From contig DASZZP010000038.1 in NCBI GenBank assembly GCA_035544875.1, forward strand, positions 62,001-126,000: DNA of 64,000 nucleotides. Direction: 5' to 3'. Origin of the DNA: JASLEW01 sp035544875. GTDB taxonomy: Bacteria; Acidobacteriota; Thermoanaerobaculia; Multivoradales; UBA5704. This document shows positions 33,588-41,869 of this stretch, in pieces. Made by a program: the position numbers and the translations under genes. Each line of letters starts with the position of its first letter. Positions within the stretch are counted from its first letter, which is position 1. The notes below the pieces were generated by a model. It was not told the origin of the DNA and ran no database searches. It saw only the letters and a program-made list of their open reading frames with translations.

Positions 33588-34661
33588 ATGAGCGCGCGAC
33601 CCTTCGCTTCAGGAATGGTTTCTTTCGGCCTGGTCACGATCCCGGTGAAACTTTACTCGACGGGTGAAGCCGCGGCGGGCATCCAGCTCAACATGCTGCA
33701 CAGCAAGTGCGGCACACGGCTCAAGCAACAGTATGTCTGCCCGACCGATGACGAAATCGTTGGAAGAGAGGAAATGGTGAAAGGCTATGAATACGCCAAG
33801 GGCCAGTATGTCCTCTTTTCCGAAGAAGAGCTGAAAGCGCTCAACCGCGAGGCGACCAACACCATCGAGATCGCCGAGTTCGTGCCCATCGAGGAGGTCG
33901 ACCCGATCTACTTCGAGAAATCGTATTACCTGGGTCCGGACAAGGGCGGCGAGCGTCCGTACCGCCTGCTCGCCGAAGCGATGAAGACCACCTCGCGCGC
34001 GGCGCTGGCGCGCTATGCCGCGCGCGGCAAGGATTATCTGGTTCTGATCCGCCCCTTCGAGGAAGGGCTCATCATGCAGCAGCTCCGTTATCACGACGAG
34101 CTGCGCTCGTTCTCCGAAGTGCCGATCGCTCCGGCCGAGGTCCGCGAGCCGGAGCTCAAGCTTGCCATCCAGATCATCGATCAGATCGCCACCGACCGCT
34201 TCGACCCCGCGGCTTACGAGGACCAGGTCAGGAAGCAGACGCGCGAGCTGATCGACAAGAAGGTGGCCGGCCAGGAGATCACCGCCGCCCCCGTCGAGGC
34301 GCCGAAGGCGCAGATCATCGACCTCATGGCGGCGCTCAAGGCCAGCCTGTCCTCCGGGAGCGCTGTGGGCAAGCCGTCGCGCCGCGCGGCCCGGTCCGCC
34401 GCCAGCCGTCCAGCCCGCGCCACCCTCGCGACCAGCGCCAGCGTGGAGCCGGCCCCCGCGGCCGCACCGTCCCGCGCCGCCGCCGCCGCAGCGACATCGC
34501 GCTCCACGGGTTCGCAACGTGGCGCGCGCTCTGCGCAGTCCCGGCCCAAGGCGGCGGCCACCGCCGACCGCAAGCCGCCGCACCCTTCCCCGCGCCAGTC
34601 GCTGCGCGAGGCCCCCGTCACGGCGCCTTCCCTGACCAGGAAGCGAGATTCGAAGCGCTGA
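33588..34661 (+). CDS. ku: Ku homodimeric DNA-end-binding protein
   Basis: 357 residues. The Ku core begins F-A-S-G-M-V-S-F-G-L-V-T-I-P-V-K-L-Y and runs to about residue 255, with L-I-R-P-F-E-E-G-L-I-M-Q-Q-L-R-Y and the dimer bridge region. Ku rings slide onto broken DNA ends and recruit LigD. A long tail (about 260-357), rich in Ala, Arg, Ser and Pro, follows; basic Ku tails in other bacteria bind DNA and modulate threading. The open frame extends upstream into ligD, but the ATG at 33588 fits family length. No clear ribosome-binding site is present, consistent with leaderless translation. Confidence 0.92.
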   Translation: MSARPFASGMVSFGLVTIPVKLYSTGEAAAGIQLNMLHSKCGTRLKQQYVCPTDDEIVGREEMVKGYEYAKGQYVLFSEEELKALNREATNTIEIAEFVPIEEVDPIYFEKSYYLGPDKGGERPYRLLAEAMKTTSRAALARYAARGKDYLVLIRPFEEGLIMQQLRYHDELRSFSEVPIAPAEVREPELKLAIQIIDQIATDRFDPAAYEDQVRKQTRELIDKKVAGQEITAAPVEAPKAQIIDLMAALKASLSSGSAVGKPSRRAARSAASRPARATLATSASVEPAPAAAPSRAAAAAATSRSTGSQRGARSAQSRPKAAATADRKPPHPSPRQSLREAPVTAPSLTRKRDSKR

Positions 34662-34697
34662 CGTCCGGCTGAACGCTCGCGGAGTAGACTGAGGGCG

Positions 34698-35579
34698 ATG
34701 GATCGCCCTTCAGCTCGCGGCGGCTATTCGATGCGCGAGGTGGCGGCCCTGCTGGGCCTGACCGCGGCGCAAATCCGCTCCTATGTGCGCGCCGGCTTCG
34801 TCTCTCCCGAGATGGGGCCGCGCGGCGAGCTGCTCTTCTCGTTCCAGGACCTGGTGCTGCTGCGCACCGCCAAGGCTCTCGCCGCGGCACGCATTCCGCT
34901 CCGCCGCATCCGCATCGCGCTCGAGAACCTGCAGGAGCAGCTGCCGCAGGGGCAGCCGCTGACCGGGGTGCGCATCTCGGCGCAAGGGCACCATGTGGTG
35001 GCGCGCGATGGCGGCGAGGCGTGGCACCCCGAGTCGGGCCAGACGCTGCTCGATTTCGAGGTCGCGGAGCTCGAACGCCAGGCGGCCGCGCTCGGTCCCC
35101 ACCTCGCCGCCGTCCCTCCGCTTGCCTCCGCCGCCGCGGCGCCTGCCCCGCTGCAGGAGACGGCCAGCGCCGCCGACTGGTACGAGCGCGGCGTCGAGCT
35201 CGAGGACGAGGCCCCGCTCGAGGCGGTCCAGGCCTACCGGCAGGCTCTCGAGCTCGCGCCCGGGCTCGCCGACGCCCACCTCAACCTGGGCCGCCTGCTG
35301 CACGAGAGGGGCGACGTGCCGGCCGCCGAACGCCACTACCGCCAGGCCCTCGGCGCGCGGCCGGGCGACGCGGTAGCCGCCTACAACCTGGGCGTCGCCT
35401 TGCAGGACCTCGGGCGGCTACGGGAGGCGGCCGTCGCCTACGAGGAGGCGCTCGTCAGCGACGAGAGCCTGGCCGACGCCCACTTCAACCTGAGCGGCGT
35501 CTACGAGGAGCTGGGCGAGCGCGCCGCCGCCTTCCGGCACCTGAAGATTTTCCGCGCTCTCCTCGGCGGCACGCAGTAG
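34698..35579 (+). CDS. MerR-type HTH regulator fused to TPR repeats
   Basis: 293 residues. The N-terminal winged helix (about 9-75: Y-S-M-R-E-V-A-A-L-L-G-L-T-A-A-Q-I-R-S-Y, then F-S-F-Q-D-L-V-L-L-R) is MerR-like. A linker with A-L-E-N-L-Q-E-Q-L-P follows. The C-terminal half (about 155-290) has at least three canonical TPRs, such as A-D-A-H-L-N-L-G-R-L-L-H-E-R-G-D. The TPRs probably bind a protein partner and replace the usual effector domain. It lies 36 bases after ku on the same strand, which suggests co-transcription and a possible regulatory link to DNA repair. Confidence 0.82.
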   Translation: MDRPSARGGYSMREVAALLGLTAAQIRSYVRAGFVSPEMGPRGELLFSFQDLVLLRTAKALAAARIPLRRIRIALENLQEQLPQGQPLTGVRISAQGHHVVARDGGEAWHPESGQTLLDFEVAELERQAAALGPHLAAVPPLASAAAAPAPLQETASAADWYERGVELEDEAPLEAVQAYRQALELAPGLADAHLNLGRLLHERGDVPAAERHYRQALGARPGDAVAAYNLGVALQDLGRLREAAVAYEEALVSDESLADAHFNLSGVYEELGERAAAFRHLKIFRALLGGTQ

Positions 35580-35591
35580 CTCGGCCGCCGC

Positions 35592-37736
35592 CTATTGCGC
35601 ATCCTTGGCCGCCGAGGCTCCGGCGGCTGCAGAGGTCTCGCCTGCCGTGGCGGGGGGCTCGGCCGCGCCGCCGCCTGGAGGCGCGCCGGGTGCCGCGGCA
35701 CCGGCACCGGATTCCGCCTCCCAGGGCTCGCGCGCCGCCGCTCCGGCGCCGGCCGGTCCGCCTGCACCGGCGGCCGCTCCCGCCTCGGCCCCGCCTGCAC
35801 CGGCGGCCGCGCCGCCCGCGGCGACTGCCGGCTCGGCTGCTCCTGCTGCGCCGCTGCCCACCGCGGAAGCGTCGCCAACCTCCGGCGTCGCCAGAGGCGC
35901 CAGCGCGGGCGCGGCCGTCGCCTGCTCCACCGGCCGGGGCTCGGCGACCGGCTCCACCGGCCGCGCCTCCTCGAGAGACCGCTCCGCCTCGGCAGACCGT
36001 CCCGACCTGGGGGATCGTTCCGACTTGCGTAGCCGCTCCGCGGAGGAAGAGCGCTTGGCCTTACGAGGCCGTTCCGCCCTTGGCGCCCGCTCCGCCGCCG
36101 CGCGGTTTGCCTGCCCGCCCGCCGCCTCGGCCCGCATCGCCTCCACGCTGGCTGGCTTCGCCTTCGCCCTTCCGGCCTTCGCTCTTGCCTTCACTGCCTT
36201 CGCCCTCCCGGCTCTCGCTCTCGCCTTCTCGGGCTTCGGCTTCGCTCCTCCGGCCTTCGCCTTCACCCTTCCAGCCTTCGCCCTCACCCTTCCGGCCTTC
36301 GCCTTCACCTTCCTGGGCTTCGCCTTGGCCTTGGCGGCTTTCGCCTTCGCCTTGTCGGGCTTGGCCTTCGTCTTGGGCCCTGCCTTCGCCTTCCCCGCTT
36401 TTTCCTTCGCCTTTACTTTTTCAGGCTTGGCCGCAGTATCCGCGGTTCTTGTCTTGGTCTTGCTGGATTTCGCCTTCGCCAGCGAGGCGCTCTCCCCGGC
36501 CTCGAGCTCCGGGAAGTGCCGCACTCCTCCCGAGCGGCGGGCCGGCTGCGCCCCTGCGGACAAACCCTGCCTGGCCGCCTTCTTGTTCACGACCCGCTCC
36601 TCGCCTTTCTTCTTCGGCTTGGCCGCCGGCAGCGACTCGGGCACCGGCCGCTCGCGCCACGCGTTCCAGTCTTCCTTCACCGCCTCCAGCATCTGCCAGG
36701 CGGCACGGTGCAGCCAGCCGCTCTCGCGCGAGGCGAGGTCGACCAGCAGGGCGTGCGCGGTGCGGCTGCCGAGGTGGATGTTGGCGGTCTCCCATCCCAT
36801 GGCTTCGAGCAGGCGGATCTCGTCGCGCTCCTTCGGGAGCTCGTGGAGCTCGATGCGCGTGCAGTCGGGCGCCAGCCGGCGCACCATCCAGCGCCTCCTC
36901 AGCTTCACCCAGGGATCGACGCTACGGATGGCCTTGTCGACGATCATCTGGTAGAGGATCTTCGTCTCGCCCTCGCCGCCATGCGCCCACACCGCGGCCG
37001 AGGGCGCCAGCGCCTTGGCTTCGCGCGCGATCCTTCCCCCCTGCCACTCGGCCAGCGCCACGAAGCGCTGCCTCCCCAGGCTGCCGAGGCCGGCGACCCG
37101 GTGCACGATGCGGCGCGGCAAGTCGGGCCTGGGAAGCATCTCGGAGAGCGCCTGGACCGCCTTGGGCGGCACGTCGCCCTTGAGCTTGGGAATGCTCTCC
37201 ATCTTGTGCCAGAAATCCCCCGGATCGGCCAGCCGGTGAACCGCCATGTGGCGCAGCGCTTTCCAACGCTCGGCGAGGACCAGCGCCTTGCCGCCCGCCT
37301 CGAGGGCCGCCTGGTAGCCGCGCAGGATCGCTTCGTCGGCCTCTTTGGCCGAGATGCGGACCAGCTGGCTGCTCTCCACCGCCAGATGAGCGCTGGTGGC
37401 GACGCGAACCAGGTCGTGGACATAGGGCAGCCGGCAGGTCTCGTCGAAATCGTTGATACCCCAGACCAGGCGTCCCTCGGCGTCGCGCCAGGTGCCGAAG
37501 TTCTCGATGTGCAGGTCGCCGACCGCCAGCACCTCGGGCGCTCCGGCGAGGTCGCTGCAAACCTCGGGGAAGATCTGGGCCCAGCGGTAGTAGGTGGCGC
37601 GCAGGAAGGGGAAGGCCGCCTGGCTCATCCGCTGGTGCTTGAGGTCGAGGTCGGCGCGGATCAGGAAGAGCTGCTCGCCAAGCCAGCTTTCATAGGACTT
37701 CGTCGCCTGTTGGATCGTCATGCGAGGGGAGCTCAT
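35592..37736 (-). CDS. DUF2252 kinase-like protein with histone-H1-like basic tail
   Basis: 714 residues. The first about 390 form a DUF2252 domain, related to aminoglycoside-phosphotransferase/kinase folds: V-G-D-L-H-I-E-N-F-G-T-W holds a catalytic-loop-like D74 and N79, and I-N-D-F-D-E-T (D96) is the DFG-like metal site. The rest (about 395-580) is a Lys/Ala repeat tract (K-A-K-A-K, K-V-K-A-K-A-G-R) like eukaryotic H1 and bacterial H1-like DNA-binding tails. An Arg/Glu-rich part and an Ala/Gly/Pro-rich end (about 640-714) follow. The substrate is unknown. It converges on ku/merR-tpr and lies 134 bases downstream of the ATP-grasp gene. Confidence 0.78.
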   Translation of the reverse strand: MSSPRMTIQQATKSYESWLGEQLFLIRADLDLKHQRMSQAAFPFLRATYYRWAQIFPEVCSDLAGAPEVLAVGDLHIENFGTWRDAEGRLVWGINDFDETCRLPYVHDLVRVATSAHLAVESSQLVRISAKEADEAILRGYQAALEAGGKALVLAERWKALRHMAVHRLADPGDFWHKMESIPKLKGDVPPKAVQALSEMLPRPDLPRRIVHRVAGLGSLGRQRFVALAEWQGGRIAREAKALAPSAAVWAHGGEGETKILYQMIVDKAIRSVDPWVKLRRRWMVRRLAPDCTRIELHELPKERDEIRLLEAMGWETANIHLGSRTAHALLVDLASRESGWLHRAAWQMLEAVKEDWNAWRERPVPESLPAAKPKKKGEERVVNKKAARQGLSAGAQPARRSGGVRHFPELEAGESASLAKAKSSKTKTRTADTAAKPEKVKAKEKAGKAKAGPKTKAKPDKAKAKAAKAKAKPRKVKAKAGRVRAKAGRVKAKAGGAKPKPEKARARAGRAKAVKARAKAGRAKAKPASVEAMRAEAAGGQANRAAAERAPRAERPRKAKRSSSAERLRKSERSPRSGRSAEAERSLEEARPVEPVAEPRPVEQATAAPALAPLATPEVGDASAVGSGAAGAAEPAVAAGGAAAGAGGAEAGAAAGAGGPAGAGAAAREPWEAESGAGAAAPGAPPGGGAAEPPATAGETSAAAGASAAKDAQ

Positions 37737-37870
37737 GGGTCCTCCGATGACCTCCTGCCAACCGCCGGCGGGGTCGCGGCGTTGGCGTCAGCTACAGCGA
37801 GGACGGCGCCAGAGTATAGCGTGGCGATGTGACAGCGAACAGGCGGCGGCCCGCGCCCCCAGCACCCGGC

Positions 37871-39421
37871 TCAGCGCTCGTACGACGTTTCACGGTCGAG
37901 CACCGCCAGCGTCTGCTCATAGATCGAGTCCGCCTCCTCAGGGGTGTCGGCGATCGCGGTGACGCCCAGCTTGCCGAACTCGGACACCGCGCCGATCAGG
38001 TGGAAGAGGACCCCTGACTCCGAACCGAGGCTGTAGTGCAGCCGGTTGACGGTCAGGATCTCGATCAGGTCGTCCGGCAGCAGCCCGCGGTAGGCCTCCG
38101 ACTGCAGGTTGTCGGTCGCGCGGTAGCACTTCGGGTGCCCGGTCGGGGTCCAGAACTGTCCGGTCGCGGCGTCGAGCGAGCCGCCGGTCAGGAACTGCAA
38201 GGCGAGGTAGGGGTGAGTGGTGCCGCCCATCCGCAGGTTGATCTCGAGCGCTGCCAGATTGAAGGGTTCGTCTGGCAGATCGCGCCAGATCAGGAAGTCG
38301 ACCGCGAAGCGGCTCACCACGCCGCGCGCCGCCAGCACCCCGCCGATCTTCACCCCGGCCTCCTGGATGCGCAGCCGGTAGGCGTCGCGGGCCGGGAAGC
38401 GGCAACCGAGGAAGATCTGCTCGGAGGCGCCGCCCAGGATCTGATCGTGCGAGGAGATCACCAGGACCTCGCCCTGCGGGCTGATCCGCAGCTGGACGCT
38501 GGGCGAGACTTTCTCGCGGCCGCCGATGAATTCCTCGACGATGCCGCCCATGGCGGCGAACTTCTCGAAGTAGCTGGCCGGGGTCTCGTCGTCGACCGAG
38601 AGCTCGAGCGCCCAGAGCGCCTCGTCGATCACCGGCCGCGAGGCGACGCCTCCCGCCGCCGCCGCGGGCGGATAGCGAAAGATGGCGTTGCCCTCGCCCG
38701 AGAAGCTCTCGTCGAGCTTGATCACCGCCTTGCGCAGGCCGGGACGGCGGCGCCCGAGCTCGGCGAGCGCCCCGACCACGTCGCGCCGGTCGCGCAGGTC
38801 TTCGGCCCCTTCGGGCAGCGGCACGCCGGCCTCGCGGAAGACCTTGCGGCTGCCGGACTTGCTGCCGAGATGGGAGAGGCTCGGGTCGACGCCGTTCAAC
38901 GGGATCCCGAGCAGCACCGCCAGCTGGCGCTCGAGAGGGGTGGAGTTGAAGACCGTGAGATAGGCCCGGGCAGGGTCCTGGATGCCGTCGCGGATGCGCT
39001 GGATCAGGCGCGGCCGGGCAAGGATCTTCTCGGTGAGTGAGCGCGGCGAGGCGTCGTACGCGCAGAGCAGGGTGAGCCGCGCCCGCGCGTGGCTCGCCGG
39101 GATGCCGGCCAGCAGCTGGAAATAGTACTCGAGGATCATCGGGTGGACCGGCTGCGAGGTGACGTAGACCATGCGCGCCCGCGGGTTGCGCATCCGGATG
39201 AGCAGGAAGAGCAGGCGCTCCTCATAGAAGCTGGCCCCCGCCAGCTTCTCGAGCCCGCCGCGGTCGAGAGTCAGCGACGGCACCACGACCGAGGTGTGAG
39301 GTTCCTGATCGCGCAGGGTCAGCGCCTCCCAGACGTCCGCGAGCCGCGGCTTGAGCGCCTCGAAGGCGGCGATCTCCTGCTCCAGCGACAGCTCCCAGGG
39401 AAAGAGGGGCTTGCCGGTCAT
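37871..39421 (-). CDS. ATP-grasp ligase with preATP-grasp domain (PGM1-like)
   Basis: 516 residues. Residues about 1-190 form a preATP-grasp-like domain (M-V-Y-V-T-S-Q-P-V-H-P-M-I-L-E-Y-Y-F-Q-L-L). The ATP-grasp part follows: G-S-K-S-G-S-R-K-V-F-R-E-A-G-V-P, V-I-K-L-D-E-S-F-S-G-E-G-N, and A-A-L-E-I-N-L-R-M-G-G-T-T-H-P as the Mg-binding end. This layout is that of PGM1-type peptide ligases, which couple an amino compound to a carboxylate using ATP. The ATG at 39421 overlaps the stop of the amidotransferase-like gene (ATGA), so the two are translationally coupled. The product is unknown. Confidence 0.75.
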   Translation of the reverse strand: MTGKPLFPWELSLEQEIAAFEALKPRLADVWEALTLRDQEPHTSVVVPSLTLDRGGLEKLAGASFYEERLLFLLIRMRNPRARMVYVTSQPVHPMILEYYFQLLAGIPASHARARLTLLCAYDASPRSLTEKILARPRLIQRIRDGIQDPARAYLTVFNSTPLERQLAVLLGIPLNGVDPSLSHLGSKSGSRKVFREAGVPLPEGAEDLRDRRDVVGALAELGRRRPGLRKAVIKLDESFSGEGNAIFRYPPAAAAGGVASRPVIDEALWALELSVDDETPASYFEKFAAMGGIVEEFIGGREKVSPSVQLRISPQGEVLVISSHDQILGGASEQIFLGCRFPARDAYRLRIQEAGVKIGGVLAARGVVSRFAVDFLIWRDLPDEPFNLAALEINLRMGGTTHPYLALQFLTGGSLDAATGQFWTPTGHPKCYRATDNLQSEAYRGLLPDDLIEILTVNRLHYSLGSESGVLFHLIGAVSEFGKLGVTAIADTPEEADSIYEQTLAVLDRETSYER

Positions 39422-40533
39422 GCGCTGGTCTGGGTCATCCGGTCCAGGAGTCGATCTTCGTGGAGGTCGGGCTGGTGGCCGAGCGCCTCGGCGCGGCGCC
39501 GCAGCTGGCGGTAGGCGAAGTAACGCAGCGGCCCCCACAGGGTGCACTCGGTCGTCCATTTCAGGCGGGCATCGCTGCTGCCGTCCGGGAGCTGGCGGCT
39601 CAGGATCTCGCGCCGCTCCGCCACCCACTCGCCGCTGACCTCGCCGCGCCGCAGCTTGGCCTCGAGCAGCTCGAGCAGGCCGGGACGGTCGACGATCTCC
39701 GGATGGTGGTTGACGCCGAACACCCGGGGCATTGTCCCGTCCCGGTCGCGCGCCAGCTCGGCCATGGTCAAGGCATCGCCCCGCGGCCCGCCGGCGCCCA
39801 GGGTCTCATAGCCGATCGGGATCGTCCCCGGCGGCAGCGGCCGCGGCCAGGGGAGCAGGTCGAACAGCCGGTTGTCGAGCACCAGCAGGCGCCCGCCCGG
39901 TGCCAGGGCGGCCGCGAGCTCGCCGCCGGCGCGGCCGAAGAAGCGGCTGAACCAGGGGTGGGCCTCGGCCTCGGGGGTCAGCATGCTCTCCAGCACGCCC
40001 GAGCTCTTCCCCCCTTTTTCGGCGCCGCGCAGCTCGGGCCGCGCGATCCCCGACCAGCGGCACATGACGCCAAAGCTGTGGCAGACGGCGAGCAGCACGG
40101 CGCCGGGGTCGGCCTGGATGGCGTCGAAGAGCTGGAACAGCGGTGCCTCCCAGGAGGGGTCCTCGCGGATCCCCTGGCAGCCGGGCGTCACGCCGTCGTT
40201 GCGGTGGGGATCGAGGTGGCCGGGCCCGCCGGTGCCGAGGTAGATCGTATAGCGGCCTCCCGGGAGCTCCGGCAGCATGCCGTGGCGGCGGACGTCGAAA
40301 GAGAGGACACGGAGATGGACCCCGGTGCGGTGGCGCAGCCGGAGGAGATCCTCGTTCTCCTCGAGCAGCGAGCGGACGAGGGAATCGTGGCCTAGGTTCG
40401 GCCAGCCGTGGTTCATGTCGAGCACGGCCACGTCGACGGCCTGCTCCTCGGCCGGCGGGATCTCGTGCGGCCGCTCGATGCGGACATAGCGCGAGTCGTT
40501 CTGGCCCGCCGGCGGCATCGCTCGCTGTTCCAT
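39418..40533 (-). CDS. Class I glutamine-amidotransferase-like protein
   Basis: 371 residues. The nucleophile elbow is L-L-A-V-C151-H-S-F-G-V, and the later V-N-H-H277-P-E279 supplies His and Glu of a class I GATase triad. The start V-D-V-A-V-L-D-M-N-H-G-W-P-N and Y-L-G-T-G-G-P-G-H match the first strands and oxyanion loop. A C-terminal extension (about 290-371) with W-G-P-L-R-Y-F-A-Y-R is not part of the standard domain. It may supply ammonia to, or remove a glutamyl group for, the ATP-grasp ligase with which it overlaps by 4 bases. It starts 33 bases after the CDF exporter gene. Confidence 0.72.
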   Translation of the reverse strand: MEQRAMPPAGQNDSRYVRIERPHEIPPAEEQAVDVAVLDMNHGWPNLGHDSLVRSLLEENEDLLRLRHRTGVHLRVLSFDVRRHGMLPELPGGRYTIYLGTGGPGHLDPHRNDGVTPGCQGIREDPSWEAPLFQLFDAIQADPGAVLLAVCHSFGVMCRWSGIARPELRGAEKGGKSSGVLESMLTPEAEAHPWFSRFFGRAGGELAAALAPGGRLLVLDNRLFDLLPWPRPLPPGTIPIGYETLGAGGPRGDALTMAELARDRDGTMPRVFGVNHHPEIVDRPGLLELLEAKLRRGEVSGEWVAERREILSRQLPDGSSDARLKWTTECTLWGPLRYFAYRQLRRRAEALGHQPDLHEDRLLDRMTQTSA

Positions 40534-40566
40534 CGGGTCGGGCCTAAAGAGAGCGTTCCGTCCGGG

Positions 40567-41658
40567 CTAGCAATCTGGCTTCCGGCCCTGCACCGCTTCG
40601 CCGCAGCCGCCGCCGCACTCGTCCTGCTCGAGCTGGACCGTCACGTGATGGATGCCGAAACGGGCGTCGAGAGTCCCGCGCACCTCCTCGAGGGTCGCGC
40701 CGCGCGCCTCGGTGTCGCTGACCACGAGGTGGGCCGAGAGCGCCTCCTTGCCCGAGGTGATCGTCCAGACGTGAAGGTCGTGGACTCCCAGCACCCCGGG
40801 GACGCCGGCCAGCGCCTCGCGCACCTCGACCACGTCGAGGTGCTTGGGCACTCCCTCCATCAGCACCCCCACCGATTCCTGCAGCAGCGACCACGCCGAG
40901 TAGATGACCAGCAGGGCGATCACGATCGAAGCCGCCGGATCGGCCCAGCGCCAGCCGTAAGCCCAGATCAGGGCGCCGGCGACGATGGTCTGCGCGCTGC
41001 CGAGAGCGTCGGTCGCCACGTGCAGCCAGGCGCCGCGCACGTTCAGACTCTCCGCCCGGCCGGCGGCGAGCAGCTGCAGGCCGACCAGGTTGAAGAGCAA
41101 CCCGCCGGCGGCGATCGCCATCATGACCGGCGCATCGACCGCGGGCGGCTGGGCCAGGCGCCGGAAGGCCTCGACCAGGACATAGATCGAGATCGCCACC
41201 AGGGTGGCGCCGTTGGCCAGCGCGGCCAGGATCTCGGTGCGGTGGTGGCCGTAGGTGCGGGTCGGCGTCGGCGGCCGCCGCGCGATGCGGATCGCGAACA
41301 CCGAGAGCCCCAGCGCCGCCACGTCCGACAGCATGTGCCCGGCGTCGGCCAGCAGGGCCAGCGACCCGGTGATGTAGCCGCCCACCGCTTCCGCCACCAT
41401 GTACGCCGCCGCCAGCCCCAAGGTCCACAGCAGCCGGCGCTCGTTCGCCGTCCCGGCGGCCCCCGCCGCCCCCGCCGAAGCACCGTGCGCGTGCCCGTGG
41501 GCATGGCCGTGGGCATGCCCATGCGCATGCCTGCGCCTGGCGGGTGCCGGCGCCTCTTCCGCGGGCGTGGCTAGCGCGGGCGCCAGCGCGGACCGCTTCT
41601 CCCCTGCTGCCGGCGGCGCCGGCGGCGCCTGCTGGGAGAACGTGGGGTGGTTGGCCAT
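40567..41658 (-). CDS. CDF-family zinc/cation efflux transporter (CzcD/ZitB-like)
   Basis: 363 residues. A cytoplasmic His-rich stretch (R-H-A-H-G-H-A-H-G-H-A-H-G) precedes six membrane helices. Metal-site motifs are H-M-L-S-D in helix 2 and H-V-A-T-D in helix 5. The C-terminal ferredoxin-like domain (about 270-345: G-V-H-D-L-H-V-W-T-I-T-S-G-K) binds regulatory metal; the end has C-G-G-G-C and a final Cys. It exports Zn, Co or Cd in exchange for protons. The ATG at 41658 is chosen because the longer frame adds 50 residues of low quality. It heads a probable minus-strand unit with the amidotransferase-like and ATP-grasp genes. Confidence 0.9.
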   Translation of the reverse strand: MANHPTFSQQAPPAPPAAGEKRSALAPALATPAEEAPAPARRRHAHGHAHGHAHGHAHGASAGAAGAAGTANERRLLWTLGLAAAYMVAEAVGGYITGSLALLADAGHMLSDVAALGLSVFAIRIARRPPTPTRTYGHHRTEILAALANGATLVAISIYVLVEAFRRLAQPPAVDAPVMMAIAAGGLLFNLVGLQLLAAGRAESLNVRGAWLHVATDALGSAQTIVAGALIWAYGWRWADPAASIVIALLVIYSAWSLLQESVGVLMEGVPKHLDVVEVREALAGVPGVLGVHDLHVWTITSGKEALSAHLVVSDTEARGATLEEVRGTLDARFGIHHVTVQLEQDECGGGCGEAVQGRKPDC

Positions 41659-41869
41659 GGCCCTACTAGAGTACCAGCACCTCGGCCGCCCGGTCTTCCC
41701 CCCCGGCCGGGAAGGGTCGGGCCTCCAGCGCAGCTGCCTCGAGGAGGCTTTTCCAAAGAGTTGGGTAGCCCGCGCGCCCGATGAAAGCGCTGAAAGCGCG
41801 CTCGCCAACGCCCGAGCATTCTCTACCCGGCGCTGGCCGTGGGCACGTCTCTCGCGAGCTCAGTCGATC

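Noticed and set aside
36150..36420. The CTTCGCC-rich stretch as a non-coding satellite
   Set aside because: It is in frame with the DUF2252 gene and encodes its Lys/Ala-rich tail.
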